This document shows, piece by piece, positions 21,161 to 35,463 of a stretch of DNA of 64,000 bases (position 1 is its first letter; every line of letters begins with the position of its first letter). Source of the stretch: Glebionis coronaria (lineage: Eukaryota; Streptophyta; Magnoliopsida; Asterales; Asteraceae). The DNA lies in assembly GCA_025667525.1 (NCBI GenBank), contig CM046877.1:620882580-620946579 (forward strand). The letters run 5' to 3'. A program made the position numbers and the translations under genes. The notes below the pieces were generated by a model that was not told the DNA's origin, searched no databases, and worked only from the letters and a program-made list of their open reading frames with translations.

Positions 21161-21953
21161 TGAAGGTTTATATTTACCATAACAATTATTTAAAACCCTA
21201 ATATGGATCAAAGAACATGCAACGGAAGCAAATTAACAAGATCTTTAATTAGCACGATTATAATTAATCAAGGCTAGGGTTATATACCTTTATCCTAGCA
21301 AGATCTACAAGTTGACGGAACGGTCACCGATAGAGATAGATCACGAACACCACCAGGATGTAATCTAAAGCAAGACTACCACGATCTTGTACACACGTGA
21401 TACGGCGAGTTAACCGTGAGTCTAGCACGAAAAAACCGAGCTTCCAAGTCTATGGAAGATCTACCCAACAACCCTAGAGAGGGGCTAGGACTAGATCTAG
21501 AATAGCTTATTGAAAATCAAAGAAGAACCCTAATAGGGTGTTTGTTTGGCTGGCGGTTAGGAGCAAGAGAAAAGAGATGTGGAGTAAAAATTATGAAGCC
21601 TTTGGTTTGTTTATATACACCTTGGAAAACTTCTCCTCCAATGTTTAAACAAAATAAGGAAACAAAATATTTTCTCTTCCTCTTTGTCTCCCCTTTTAGG
21701 CCGGATATACACCACCCCCAAAGAGGTTTCCGGAACGTTTCCGACACCTTCTTTTAGCTTCTTTAACATTCTATAACGGTCGTTTAATACTTAACTTTTA
21801 ATTACTTAACGATCGTTAGCTACGGTTTGATTTAATAAATATATAATAAATATATTTAATAAATAAATTAACTCTTCACGTAATGTGTGCAATCTCGTGA
21901 TCTCGAGTTCGATCATATCACACGACAATCGATTTTAAGTCCATAAACTTTCA
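21161..21953 (-). repeat. Copia 5' LTR, 793 bp
   Basis: In plus orientation it begins TGAAGGTTTAT and ends ATAAACTTTCA, so the termini are near-perfect inverted repeats. The PBS touches the left end and ACTTG the right end. Comparison with 13299-13639 shows scattered substitutions and small indels. Confidence 0.85.
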
Positions 21954-21958
21954 ACTTG
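21954..21958. other. Target-site duplication ACTTG, right copy
   Basis: Right partner of 13294-13298. Only 35 bp (21959-21993) separate it from the Gypsy array. Confidence 0.8.
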
Positions 21959-21993
21959 TTGATGCATAATTTGGTCGGATAGGTCTTGACGAA

Positions 21994-24496
21994 TCTTTTA
22001 ACACCCCCAAATTTACTCGCATCGGAAACCAGTCATTTGGGTGATAAGAAATAGCACAATCACAGAAGAATATAAAGAACGACTCTAAAAAGGACATTTT
22101 TAGATAAAGGGTTCCATTCATAAATATCAGAGTATTGGTCCCACAAACCGTTACTAACATTTCTTACATAAAACTTTTAAAGTACATAAACATTTAAAAG
22201 TAAAAAGATAACTGAATCGACCGAAAACATGTTTTTTAAAACATTAGCGCTTGCTTCCTCGTCCATTCCAAACCTCTAGCATCCATCTTTAATTACTTGA
22301 GATAAACATACTTAAAAAGTCAACTAAAAGATGAGTGAATTTATAGAGTTTATATGAATAATATGTGAACACAAGAATTTTTAATCATCTCAAACTTATC
22401 ACACAGACAAGTCGTATATATAGATAAATGCATTAAGCTCACGCCACTGAAAGTTAACCAACAAGTCAAACCGAGTCACTATGGCGCCCCTACTAACAGG
22501 TAATATTGTCATATACCAACGACCTCTTATACATAATATCCCTTACAAGTGTTCGCAAGGATACAAACCCTAGGATAAGGCTGTCAAACCAAATAGATAT
22601 ATCATATGTATTAGCGTTTACCCCCATCGAGTAATTAACAGTGCATAAAATTCAGGGACTTCATTAGACAATGGTACTTATGCATTTATCATCTCATTCG
22701 GGTCCATCATACCGAAAATAACTTGTGTTCATTTCATAAAACAACATGTATCCCCCTCGCGGGTTTAATAAAACATTTAAAGTTTAAAGGCGAGGCAAAA
22801 AACTCACCTCGAGTGGTAGAAATAGAGATAACGATAGCCGACAATAAGTGATGTCCGTCCAACACGAGAACCGCAACCTATCAAATAAGGCGCGTTCATT
22901 AATAATAGAACCGAGTAATAAATCATACATAATAAAATGAAACTCAAAATAATAAAATCACGACCAACCCGAAAGAAAATAATACAAGTGATACTATTGC
23001 AGTCTTCTATATATTTACTTTATTACTCTATGCTCTCGATAAAAATCTGTCGGCACATACTAAATGTACTAGCTCATTTACCTCACTTAAACACGTCAAA
23101 AGTTTATGAAAAAACTCAGAGAAATCACTTACTATTTATAGAAAGTCCTCCAAAAAGTTTGTCAAAAGATTTTACTTCTAAGACTCCCTGTCCGACACAT
23201 CTTTGAACTACAAAAACCGGACAGTTTTACGTCATCGACTCATACAACCATTTTGACTTTGCTAATCAACTTCATTTACAAAACCGACACTTAGGTTTGA
23301 AAATAGACTCACCCCACTAGGTTTACATACTTAGAACAGCCCTTGACTCATTTTAAAACTCATTTTATAGTCCCCGATATTCGATCCAAATACCGACAAC
23401 AACTTAATATTGTGCCGATACTCGTCTCCCGGTACACGAATAATCAAACTATCATAACTTCACACTCGTTTGAAGTTAGAAGTTCTACCTTATATCAAAT
23501 AAAAGATCATCAAAATCTCTATAACACTATCCAATTAGTTAAACAATAATCAAACTATAAGATACCCAAAATCAGCCTTGAACTCACTGACCTAATTTAC
23601 CCTCTAAAATCATACACAAAATCATACTTTTGATCAAATTTAACCACTTTTCTCATCATCCTAAACCCCTAATATCAACATATCTTAATCCTAACACTTG
23701 TAATAATCATAAAAACAAAAACCCAAAAATCAAAATCAACTTTTTCACAAAAACAACATGATCATCACATGATCATCACCAAATAACACATGCATGATCA
23801 TCTAGCTATCCTACCAACCCTAATTCTTAATCAAAATCAAAAACCTCATGAACATTGTAAATTTTTGCATCATAAGAATCACATTTGAATTATTTGATGT
23901 GGTCTTGGTTTATTTTTGGATTGATCAAGCTCAAAATCAAGATAAAATTAGGGTTTTGGGGTTGCTTTAGGTCACGGTAGAGAGGGAGGAGAGAAAGAGA
24001 TGGTTTTGCTTTTTGTATCTTGCATGTATGTGTAAAATTTAGATGAAAAAAGTTCATATATGGTGGGTGGAGGGCTAGTTTTGCCAATTTTGTATAGTTT
24101 TGGACTAAAATAAAAATAGTTAGTTAAAAAGCGGGAAATGACTAATAGTCAATTTTGGAAATATTTACGGGTCTCGGGTTTCATAAAAATACTTTTGAAA
24201 ATTTAAAACGCACACAAAATAGGATATAATATAGTCCCGGCACAACTTAATACGCAATTAAAAACGATATCGTAAAAAATATTAAATATCGAAACCATCG
24301 ATAATAAAACATAAAATTTGGGCATCCGTCGGTATCGCGATCACAATTAGATAAATTTCAGTCTAAGATTCGTGAAAGTTATTGTTTAACGATTCTCATT
24401 TAAAATCAACTAAAAATAATAAATCAATTCAATAAAATTTTGAATTAAATTATATATATTAAAATAAAATATGACCTTATTTTTGCGGGTTTTACA
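21994..24496 (-). repeat. Gypsy array LTR1 (outer, 3' side), 2503 bp
   Basis: It begins TCTTTTAACACCC and ends GCGGGTTTTACA; on the element strand it starts TGTAAAACCCGC. The polypurine tract (plus strand TCCTCACCCCTT) follows at 24497-24508. Its left 0.9 kb differs from the other LTRs at many sites, for example AAACCAGTC where the others have AAATCAACC. Its right part agrees closely with LTR2 and LTR3. Confidence 0.9.
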
Positions 24497-24580
24497 TCCT
24501 CACCCCTTAGGGAAGCACCGTCCCGGGGCTTACTTCTCATTATGTCCGTCCACGAATAGATGCGAATACTTTCTCTTGAA

Positions 24581-27500
24581 TTAATCCTCTCGTTCCCAAG
24601 TGTACTCATGTCCACGTCGGGAATTCCATCGAACTTTAACTATCGGGATCCGACTTTGCTTATGCCGTTTCACCTCTCGATCCATGATCTCCACCGGTTC
24701 TTCAATGAAATGCAGCTTGTCATCCAATTGAACCTCCTCATGTGGAATTAATAAATTCTCATCCGCCAAACACCTCTTAAGATTAGAAACATGGAAAGTG
24801 CTGTGAATAGCACTTAACTTTTCGGGTAATTCCAACTTATACGCCACGGGACCAACTCGATCAATATTCTTCAATGGACCAATATAGCGTGGACTAAGCT
24901 TTCCTTGCTTGACAAATCAGATAACTCCTTTCCAAGGTAATATTTCAACATAACCATATCGCCAACATCAAACTCCAATGGTTTTTGCCTCTTATCTGCA
25001 TAGCTCTTCTGCCTACTACGGGCAGTCAATAAACGATTCTTGATTTGCACGATCTTCACAGTCGTCTCTCTAATCAATTCAGGACCCGTCAATTGACTTT
25101 CAACAACCTTACACCAACCAACTGGTGATCATTTTCGCCCATAAAGTGCTTCAAAAGGCGCCGCTTTGATACTCGCGTGATAACTATTGTTGTATGAGAA
25201 CTCTAGCAATGGTATGTGTCGATCCCAACTACCTCCAAAGTCTATTACACACGCTCGTTACATATCCTCCAAAGTCTGAATAGTCCTTTAACTTTGACCG
25301 TCCGTCTCCGGATGATACGCAGTGCTCATGTCCAACTGAGTCCCCAAAGCTCGCTGAAGCGATTTCCAAAACTTAGATGTAAACCGACTATCTCGATCTG
25401 AAATAATTGACACAGGAACTCCATGTCTACAAACAACTTCCTTCAAATACAACCGAGTAAGTTTGTCTAAATCATCGGTTTTCTTTATCGGTAAGAAATG
25501 AGCCGACTTAGTCAACCGATCAACAATCACCCAAATCGTATCATGACCACTAGAAGTTCTTGGAAGTCTCAAAACAAAGACCATAGTGATCTTCTCCCAT
25601 TTCCATTCTGGAATTTCAGGTTGTTGTAGTAAACCAGAAGGTCTCTTGTGCTCAAATTTCACCTTGGCACACTTCAAGCATTTACTAACATAAGTGGCCA
25701 TGTTAGCCTTCATATTCAGCCACCAGTAACATTTCTTCAAGTCTTGGTACATGTTATCCGATCTTGGGTGAATCGAATATTTAGACTTATAGGATTCGTG
25801 AATAATTAAATCTCTCAGTCCTCCATACATAGGTAACCATACACGATTATCTAAATACCGAATTCCATCATCACGAATCTCAAATATGGATGTCATCCTT
25901 CTGCCCAAGTCTTCGTCTCTCACATTATCATCTTTCATTGCTTTTGTTTGGCTTTAAGTATTCGATTAAATAAATCGGAATAAGTTGTCATGGATAGAGC
26001 TCTAACCCTTTTCTTCATTTCTCTTTCTTTCCTACTAAGAGCATCGGCAACTACATTCGCCTTGCCGGGATGATAACGGATTTCACAGTCGCAGTCACTC
26101 AAGAGTTCAACCCAGCGACGTTGTCTCATATTAAGCTACTTTTGGTCCAGGATATGTTTTAGACTCTTATGATCCGTATATACAACACATTTTGTACCTT
26201 ACAGATAATGTCTCCAGAGTCTAAGTTCGAAGACAACAATACCAAGTTCTAAGTTATGAGTCATGTAGTTCTCTTCATGTTTCCTCAGTTGCCTTGAAGC
26301 ATAAGCGATGACTTTCTCCCGCTGCATCAGTACAGCTCCATAACCTTTATGTGATGCGTAACAATATACCACAAAGTCTTTAGCTCCCTCAGGCAATGCC
26401 AAAATAGGTGCGGAACACAACTTTTGTTTTAGCATTTGGAACGCTTCCTCTTCTTCCTTTCCCACTAACACGTCTTGCTCTATTGTGTTTGGTAAGTGGC
26501 TTAGAAATCAAAGAAAATCCTTCAATGAATCTTCGGTAATACCCAACCAAACCTAAAAGTTGCCTTACTTTGATCGGTGTTGTTGGGGCAAGCCTATATT
26601 GAATACCCTTAATCTTTTCTGGATCAACATGAACACCATTACTATCGATTACATGACCAAGAAACTCTACGGATTCTATCTAGAAAGCGCATTTCAAAAA
26701 ATTGGCGTACAATTGTTCCTTCTTAAGCAATTCCAAAATAATCTTGAGATGCTCTTCATGCTCTCCCTTTCTCTTGGAATAGATAAGTATATCATTAATA
26801 AATACAATCACGAACTTATCAAGGTATGGCTTGGACGCTCGATTCATTAAGTCCATAAAAATTACGGGTGCACTAGTTAGACCAAAGGGCGTCACTTGGA
26901 ACTCGAAATGACGATACCGAGTCCTAAATTAATTGGTATATCTTCCTCCCTAATGAGAAGTTGATGATAACCCGATCGTAGATCGATCTTTGAGTACACA
27001 CTCGAACCTTGAAGTTGATAAAATAGATCTTCAATCCTTGAAAGCGGATGTCGGTTCTTGATCGTCAACTTGTTCAGTTCGTGGTAATCAATACACATAC
27101 GGAATGATTCCTCCTTCTTCTTCACACACAATACCAGAGCTCCCCAAGGCGATGAACTCGGACGAATAAATCCCTTCTCCAATAATTCCTTTAATTGATC
27201 AGCCAACTCCTTCATTTCTGAAGGCGCTAGACGATAAGGTGCACGTGTGACAGGTGCAGCTCCAGGCACAAGTTCAATTTTAAATTCGACTTGTCGAGGT
27301 GGTGGGAGTCCTGGCAATTCGTCAGGAAATACCTCTGGATAGTCACAAATCACTGACACATCTTCTAAACGCTTCTCCTTAGGTTCTGCCCCACTCCATG
27401 GGCTAAGAACAATTGGCATCCTCTTTCTATGTACTTCCTCACCTTCATAAAAGAGATAACCTTTAAGTGAGACGTACCACTATCGCCTTTTACTACCAAC

Positions 27501-27924
27501 GTCTTACCCTTAACAGGTACATGCGCTACTTTCTTCCCACAAACAATGGTAGCATCATGCTTAACTAGCCAATCCATCCCAATAATCACGTCAAAAGCAC
27601 CGAGCTCAATAGGCATAAGATAAATTTTGAATAAGTGATTCACTATGTACAAAGTACAATCCCTTAAAATAGAATTAGTACTAACTATCCTACCATCAGC
27701 CAATTCAACCTCATACTTTGTATCTAATTTATCTGGTTTAGTATCGAACAAAAGACTAAAGCTTATGTTGATAAACTCTTATCCGATCCAGAACCAAATA
27801 GTACTCTAGCATATCGGTTATTAAGTAAAAATGTACCAGTCACGACATTGGGTCTATCGTTCTGCTCAGCACCTCCAACAACATACACTCTTCCTGTAGC
27901 ATTTCCTTCTTGATTGTTCTTCTT
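24581..27924 (-). pseudogene. Gypsy unit 1 pol (PR-RT-RH-IN-chromodomain)
   Basis: Read on the minus strand: the protease motif is changed from DSG to GSG (codon 27793-27795), followed by FDVIIGMDWL; then RT with [15 protein letters not shown] and [10 protein letters not shown], where the first catalytic Asp is Asn (codon 26794-26796); RNase H with [20 protein letters not shown]; the H2C2 zinc site and integrase core, whose first Asp is Val (ITMVF), the second is in [11 protein letters not shown], and the third acidic codon (E) is a stop. The C terminus has [20 protein letters not shown], a chromodomain-like tail ending WERED. Private lesions include a 1-bp deletion near 27397, a 4-bp deletion near 26928 and TAG at 26680. 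Shared lesions are the frameshift at 27766-27778, the Asn and the TAA at 25258. Confidence 0.88.
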
Positions 27925-28980
27925 CGGGCAGTTCCCTCTCACATGGACTTTCTCTCCACAATCATAACAAGTTATAACACGTTGAGTTTTTGCACCAGTG
28001 GCAACCCCCCTGCTCCAACAATCTTTAGCCTTGTGGCCAGCCTTTCCACACTTGTTACATTTCAGTGGACAGTTCCCAAAGTGTCAAATCCCACAATTGT
28101 TACAATTAGGAGCATTCCCACCTTGATCACCTCTTGCATTCTGTGTGTTGGTCATGGCTCTTGCATTTCCTTGCCTCTGATTGTTGTACTGATTATGGCG
28201 GTTGTTACCTTGGTTGTTTCCCCTGTTGTTCTTGTTTCTATAGTTACCAACACTACCACCTTTGTTATTATTTTCCCATTTTCTCTTATCGCCTTCTGTA
28301 ATTCTTTCAGCCTTAGCAGTCAACTTCTGCTCCATCAAAGTATGTGTCATCTGAACAGCTTCATTCAACATACTAGGCCTCGAAGATGTAGTTTCCCCTT
28401 TGATATTCTTTGGCAGACCCCTTAGATACGTATCAATTTTCTTTTTCTCAGTCAGAACTGTTTCAGGACACAACAGGATCAACTCATTAAACCTTTGAGT
28501 ATAAGCAGCAATGTTGCAGTCTTTCACCCTCAGATTCCATAGCTCCACTTCCATTTTCTAAATTTCCTCAACAGGTAAAAACTCCTCAATCATCATAGTT
28601 CTCAATTGTCTCCACGACCTCCCATGTGCCACTTCTAGTCCTAAGGTAGCTACTTGAGCATTCCACCATGTTAAAGCTGGACCTTCAAGTGTAGCAGTAG
28701 CAAACGTCACCTTGTTACTTTCCACACAGTCACTGATACTAAACACACTTTCCGTCTTTTCAAACCAACGAGCCAATCCCACTGCTCCTTCAGTACCATG
28801 GAAATTAATCTGCCCACATTTCTTAAAACTAGAGAAAGTACACTCTCTAACAGGTGGTACACCAATTGGACCAACATTTCCTCCTGCTCCACCAGCTTGG
28901 TTCCTTGCAACACGGTCTTCCCCAAGAGCTGTAGCAACAATTCTTTTCACCTCGACCTGATTCATCCTACGCGGTGGCAT
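27925..28980 (-). pseudogene. Gypsy unit 1 gag
   Basis: It starts MPPRRMNQVEVKR (ATG at 28978-28980), with the retrotransposon gag core GLARWFEKTESVF and GPALTWWNAQV, then a Asn/Arg-rich basic stretch and knuckles CNKCGKAGHKAKDC and a second CX2CX4HX4C. A TAG at 28558-28560 (CAG in the other units) and the shared TGA at 28084-28086 inside the first knuckle-like motif break the frame. Gag packages element RNA. Relative to units 2 and 3 it has several private residues (DCVESN, TLEGPAL). Confidence 0.88.
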
Positions 28981-29568
28981 GATTCTGTCACAACACAAAG
29001 AAAAACACATGAGTGTTCATACAATGATATGGTCATAATCATGTATAACTTTAGATCACAACATGAATGAATCATCGAGTCATACAAAAATCACAACACA
29101 AAAGTAATTACTATTACTATGGGTCACATGGGGATCCTTGTGGATCATGTGCGTGTTAGTCACTAGCATCATCATCTTCATCATCAATAGCCGTGAGAAG
29201 GTAGATTTGTCAATTTGCAAATTATAGCAAATCCCGTAAAAAAAAATTTATAAGGTCATTATATAATTTCAGAAATTATGAAAAATACGACTGGATGCAT
29301 TTACATCAAATATCGTTCAAAGTCGATATATATAAATTATATCTCAAAATATATCTCAAAAATCTCTAATATCTCAAAGTATCTCAAAGTATTTATTATT
29401 AAAATACTTAACAATAATGCTTCTCATATATGCATTAACAATAACATAATAGTTACCTGAAGGCTTGGACTAGGAACACGAGAAGACTTAGCGTACAAAA
29501 CACGGTTATAGTTTAGGTTTTTGAAAATGAAAGACCTACTTCTCTATAACCTTAAGCTCTTGATACCA
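28981..29568 (-). other. Gypsy unit 1 leader and PBS
   Basis: The PBS at 29552-29568 reads TGGTATCAAGAGCTTAA on the minus strand, resembling an initiator-tRNA-Met site with one extra base, one base from LTR2. The leader has a short repeat of TATCTCAAA (29330-29390) and no supported gene. Confidence 0.8.
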
Positions 29569-29569
29569 A

Positions 29570-32072
29570 TCTTTTACACCCCTAATTTTACTCGCAGCGG
29601 AAATCAACCATTTGGGTGTTAAGAAATAGCACAATCACAGAAGAATATAAAGAACGCTCTAAAAGAGACATTTTTAAATAAAGGGTTCCATTCATATAGA
29701 TCAGAGTACTAGTCCCACAAACCATTACCAACATTTCTTACATAAAACTTTTAAAGTACATAAACATTTAAAAGTAAAAAGATAACTTAATGGACCGAAA
29801 ACATGTTTTTTCAAAACATTAGCGCTTGCCTCCTCGTCCATTCCAAACCTCCAGCATCCATCTTTAATTACCTCAGATAAACATGCTTAAAAAGTCAACT
29901 AAAAAGTTGAGTGAATTTAGATAGTTTATATGAATAATATGTGAACACAAGAATTTTTAATCATCTCAAACTTATCACACATGCAAGTCATATATATAGA
30001 TAAATGCATTAAGCTCACGCCACTGAACGTTAACCAACATATCAAACCGAGTCACTTACGGCGCCCCTAAAAAACAGGTAATATTGTCATATATCAACGA
30101 CCTCTTATACATAAAATCCCTTTCAGGTGTTCGCAAGGATACAAACCCTAGGATAAGGCTGTCAAACCAAATAGATCTATCATATGTATTAGCGTTTACC
30201 CCTTCGAGTAATTAACAATGCATGAATTCAGGGACTTCATTAAAAAATGGTACTTATGTATTTATCATCTCATTCGGGTCCAACATACCGAAAACAACTT
30301 GTGTTCATTTTATAAAACAACATGCATCCCCCTCGCGGGCTTAATAAAACATTTAAAGTTTAAAGGCTAGGCTATAAACTCACCTTGAGTGGTAGAAATA
30401 GAGATAACGATCGCCGAAGATAAGTGATGCCTGTCAAACACGAGAACCGCAACCTATCAAATAAGGCGCGTTCATTAATAATAGAATCGAGTAATAAATC
30501 ATACATAATAAAATGAAACTCAAAATAATAAAATCACTACCAACCCGAAAGAAAATAATACAAGTGATACTATTGCAGTCTTCTATATGTTTACTTTATT
30601 ACTCTATGCTCTCGATAAAAATCTGTCGACACATACAAAATGTACTAGCTCATTTACGTCACTTAAACACGTCAAAAGTTTATGAAACAACTCAGAGAAA
30701 TCACTTACTATTTATAGAAAGTCCTCCAAAAAGTTTGTCAAAAGATTTTACTTCTAAGACTCCCTGTCCGACACATCTTTGAACTACAAAAACCGGACAG
30801 TTTTACGTCAGCGACTCATACAACCATTTTGACTTTGCTAATCAACTTCATTTACAAAACCGACACTTAGGTTTAAAAATAGACTCACCACCCTAGGTTT
30901 ACATACTTAGAACAGCCCTTGACTCATTTTAAAACTCATTCTATAGTCCCCGAGATTCGATCCAAATACCGACAACAACTTAATATTGTGCCGATACTCG
31001 TCTCCCGGTACACGAATAATGAAACTATCATAACTTCACACTCGTTTGAAGTTAGAAGTTCTACCTTATATCAAATCGAAGATCATCAAAATCTCTATAA
31101 CACTATCCAATTAGTTAAACAATAATCAAACTATAAGATACCCAAAATCAGCCTTGAACCCACTGACCTAATTTACCCTCTAAAATCATACACAAAATCA
31201 TACTTTTGATCAAATTTAACTACTTTTCTCATCATCCTAAACCCCTACTATCAACATATCTTAATCCTAACACTTGTAATAATCATAAAAACAAAAACCC
31301 AAAAATCAAAATCAACTTTTCACAAAAACAACATGATCATCACATGATCATCACCAAATAACATATGCATGATCATCTAGCTATCCTACCAACCCAAATT
31401 CTTAATCAAAATCAAAAACCTCATGAACATTGTAAATTTTTGCATCATAAGAATCACATTTGAATTCTATGATGTGGTATTGGTTTATTTTTGGATTGAT
31501 CAAGCTCAAAATCAAGATAAAATTAGGGTTTTGGGGTTGCTTTAGGTCACGGTAGAGAGGGAGGAGAGAAAGAGATGGTTTTGCTTTTTGTATCTTGCAT
31601 GTATGTGTAAAATTTAGATGAAAAAAAGTTCATATATGGTGGGTGGAGGGCTAGTTTTGCCAATTTTGTATAGTTTTGGACCAAAATAAAAATAGTTAGT
31701 TAAAAAGCGGAAAATGACTAATAGTCAATTTTGGAAATATTTACGGGTCTCGGGTTTCATAAAAATACTTTTCAAAATTTAAAACGCACACAAAATAGGA
31801 TATAATATAGTCCCGACACAACTTAATACGCAATTAAAAACGATATCGTCAAAAATATTAAATATCGAAACCATCGATAATAAAACATAAAATTTGGGCA
31901 TCTGTCGGTATCGCGATCACTATTAGATAAATTTCAGTCTAAGATTCGTGAAAGTTATTGTTTAACGATTCTCATTTAAAATCAACTAAAAATAATAAAT
32001 CAATTCAAAAAAATTTTGAATTAAATTATATATATTAAAATAAAATATGACCTTATCTTTGCGGGTTTTACA
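29570..32072 (-). repeat. Gypsy array LTR2 (inner, chimeric), 2503 bp
   Basis: It begins TCTTTTACACCCC and ends GCGGGTTTTACA. From its left end to about 30437 its diagnostic sites agree with LTR4; from about 30485 they agree with LTR1 (for example ATACATAATAAAATGAAACT). The switch lies in a block of about 47 identical bases at 30437-30484. Confidence 0.92.
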
Positions 32073-32156
32073 TCCTCACCCCTTAGGGAAGCACCGTCCC
32101 AGGGCTTACTTCTCATTATGTCCGTCCACGAATAGATGCGAATACTTTCTCTTGAA

Positions 32157-35100
32157 TTAATCCTCTCGTTCCCAAGTGTACTCATGTCCACATCGGGAAT
32201 TCCATCGAACTTTAACTATCGGGATCCGACTTTGCTTATGCCGTTTCACCTCTCGATCCATGATCTCCACCGGTTCTTCAATGAAATGCAGCTTGTCATC
32301 CAATTGAACCTCCTCATGTGGAATTAATAAATTCTCGTCCGCCAAACACCTCTTAAGATTAGAAACATGGAAAGTGTTGTGAATAGCACTTAACTTGTCG
32401 GGTAATTCCAACTTATACGCCACGGGAGCAACTCGATCAATATTCTTAAATGGACCAATATAGCGTGGACTAAGCTTTCCTTGCTTGACAAATCGGATAA
32501 CTCCTTTCCAAGGTGATACTTTCAACATAACCATATCGCCAACATCAAACTCCAATGGTTTTCGCCTCTTATCTGCATAGCTCTTCTGCCTACTACGGGC
32601 AGTCAATAAACGATTCTTGATTTGCACGATCTTCTCAATCGTCTCTCTAATCAATTCAGGACCCGTCAATTCACTTTCAACAACCTCACACCAACCAACT
32701 GGTGATCTAAATTTTCGCCCATAAAGTGCTTCAAAAAGCGCCGCTTTGATACTCGCGTGATAACTATTGTTGTATGAGAACTCTAGCAATGGTATGTGTC
32801 GATCCCAACTGCCTCCAAAGTCTATTACACACGCTCGTTACATATCCTCCAAAGTCTGAATAGTCCTTTCACTTTAACCGTCCGTCTCCGGATGATACGC
32901 AGTGCTCATGTCCAACTAAGTCCCCAAAGCTCGCTGAAGCGATTTCCAAAACTCAGATGTAAACCAACTATCTCGATCTGAAATAATTGACACAGGAACT
33001 CCATGTCTACAAACCACTTCCTTCAAATACAACCGAGTAAGTTTGTCTAAATCATCGGTTTTCTTTATCGGTAAGAAATGAGCCGACTTAGTCAACCGAT
33101 CAACAATCACCCAAATCGTATCATGACCACTAGAAGTTCTTGGAAGTCTCAAAACAAAAACCATAGTGATCTTCTCCCATTTCCATTCTGGAATTTCAGG
33201 TTGTTGTAGTAAACCAGAAGGTCTCTTGTGCTCAAATTTCACCTTGGCACACTTCAAGCATTTACTAACATAAGTGGCCATGTTAGCCTTCATATTCAGC
33301 CACCAGTAACATTTCTTTAAGTCTTGGTACATTTATATCCGATCCTGGGTGAATCGAATATTTAGACTTATAGGATTCGTGAATAATTAAATCTCTCAGT
33401 CCTCCATATATAGGTAACCATACACGATTATCGAAATACCGAATTCCATCATCACGAATCTCAAATATGGGTGTCATCCTTTGGCTTTAAGTATTCGGTT
33501 AAATAAATCGGAATAAGTTGTCATGGATAGAGCTCTAACCCTTTTCTTCATTTCTCTTTCTTTCCTACTAAGAGCATCGACAACTACATTCGCCTTGCCG
33601 GGATGATAACGGATTTCACAGTCACAGTCACTCAAGAGTTCAACCTAGTGACGTTGTCTCATATTAAGCTACTTTTGGTCCAGGATATGTTGTAGACTCT
33701 TATGATCTGTATATACAACACATTTTGTACCATACAGATAATGTATCCAGAGTCTAAGTTCGAAGACAACAATACCAAGTTCTAAGTTATGAGTCATGTA
33801 GTTCTATTCATGTTTCTCAGTTGCCTTGAAGCATAAGCGATGACTTTCTCCCGCTGCATCAGTACAGCTCCATAAATTTTATGTGATGCGTAACAATATA
33901 CCACAAAGTCTTTAGCTCCCTCAGGCAATGCCAAAATAGGTGCGGAACACAACTTTTGTTTTAGCATTTGGAACGCTTCCTCTTCTTCCTTTACCATTCA
34001 CACGTCTTGCTCTATTGTGTTTGGTAAGTGGCTTAGAAATCAAAGAAAATCCTTCAATGAATCTTCGGTAATACCCAGCCAAACCTAAAAGTTGCCTTAC
34101 TTTGATCGGTGTTGTTGGGGCAGGCCCATATTGAATACCCTTAATCTTTAAAGGATCAACATGAACACCATTACTATCGATTACATGACCAAGAAACTCT
34201 ACGGATTCTATCCAGAAAGCGCATTTCAAAAATTTGGCGTACAATTGTTCCTTCTTAAGCAATTCCAAAATAATCTTGAGATGCTCTTCATGTTCTCCCT
34301 TGCTCTTGGAATAGATAAGTATATCATTAATAAATACAATCACGAACTTATCAATGTATGGCTTGCACGCTCGATTCATTAAGTCCATAAAAATTGCGGG
34401 TGCACTAGTTAGACCAAAGGGCATCACTTGGAACTCGAAATGACCATACCGAGTCCTAAATGCGGTAATCGGTATATCTTCCTCCCTAATGCGAAGTTGA
34501 TGATAACCCGATCGTAGATCGATCTTTGAGTACACACTCGAACCTTGAAGTTGATAAAATAGATCTTCAATCCTTGAAAGCAGATATCGGTTCTTGATCG
34601 TCAACTTGTTCAGTTCGCGGTAATCAATACACATACGGAATGATTCGTCCTTCTTCTTCACACACAATACCAGAGCTCCCCAAGGCGATGAACTCGGACG
34701 AATAAATCCCTTCTCCAATAAGTCCTTCAATTGATCAGCCAACTCCTTCATTTCTGAAGGCGCTAGACGATAAGGTGCACGTGTGACAGGAGCAGCTCCA
34801 GGCACAAGTTCAATTTTAAATTCGACTTGTCAAGGTGGTGGGAGTCCTGGCAATTCGTCAAGAAATACCTCTGGATAGTCACAAATCACTGACACATCTT
34901 CTAAACGCTTCTCCTTAGGTTCTGCCCCACTCACATGGGCTAAGAACAATTGGCATCCTCTTTCTATGTACTTCCTCACCTTCATAAAAGAGATAACCTT
35001 TAAGTGAGACGTACCACTATCGCCTTTTACTACCAACGTCTTACCCTTAACAGGTACATGCACTACTTTCTTCCCACAAACAATGGTAGCATCATGCTTA

Positions 35101-35463
35101 ACTAGCCTATCCATCCCAATAATCACGTCAAAAGCACCGAGCTCAATAGGCATAAGATAAATTTTGAATATGTGATTCACTATGTACAAAGTACAATCCC
35201 TTAGAATAGAATTAGTACTAACTATCCTACCATCAGCCAATTCAACCTCAAACTTTGTATCTAATTTATCTGGTTTAGTATCGAACAAAAGACTAAAGCT
35301 TATGTTGATAAACTCTTATCCGATCAAGAATCAAATAGTACTCTAGCATATCGGTTATTAAGTAAAAATGTACCAGTCATGACATCGGGTCTATCGTTCT
35401 GCTCAGCACCTCCAACAACATACACTTTTCCTGTAGCATTTCCTTCTTGGTTGTTCTTCTTCG
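32157..35463 (-). pseudogene. Gypsy unit 2 pol
   Basis: The protease reads LFDS followed by a TGA (35324-35326). RT-RNase H is open over 33921-34805 with [32 protein letters not shown] and the defective [10 protein letters not shown] (Asn codon 34326-34328). The integrase has HPGSD/H2C2 and [15 protein letters not shown]; its first Asp is Val as in unit 1, and a TAA replaces Gln just before the retained catalytic Glu. The 210-codon C-terminal block (32157-32789) is intact, with IGPFKNI (GPY/F-like) and a chromodomain-like tail. About 60 bp near 33480 is deleted relative to unit 1. The shared lesions (frameshift about 35305, TAA at 32838) are present, and a private TGA at 34830-34832 ends the protease-linker frame. 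Confidence 0.88.

Larger units (their letters stand above)
13299..21953 (-). mobile_element. Ty1/Copia retrotransposon, minus strand, defective
   Basis: The element is bounded by ACTTG duplications. From 5' (right) to 3' (left) it has a complete LTR (21161-21953), PBS, a 1.5-kb leader, gag, protease, integrase, reverse transcriptase and RNase H in Copia order, then a truncated 3' LTR (13299-13639). DNA between 13640 and about 15590 is foreign: it includes a dispersed repeat and replaces the polypurine tract and about 450 bp of the 3' LTR. The coding region has at least three frameshifts (near 18512, 17085 and 16993). The gag and pol proteins are close in type to those of the plus-strand Copia at 47563-64000, but the LTRs differ. 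Confidence 0.85.
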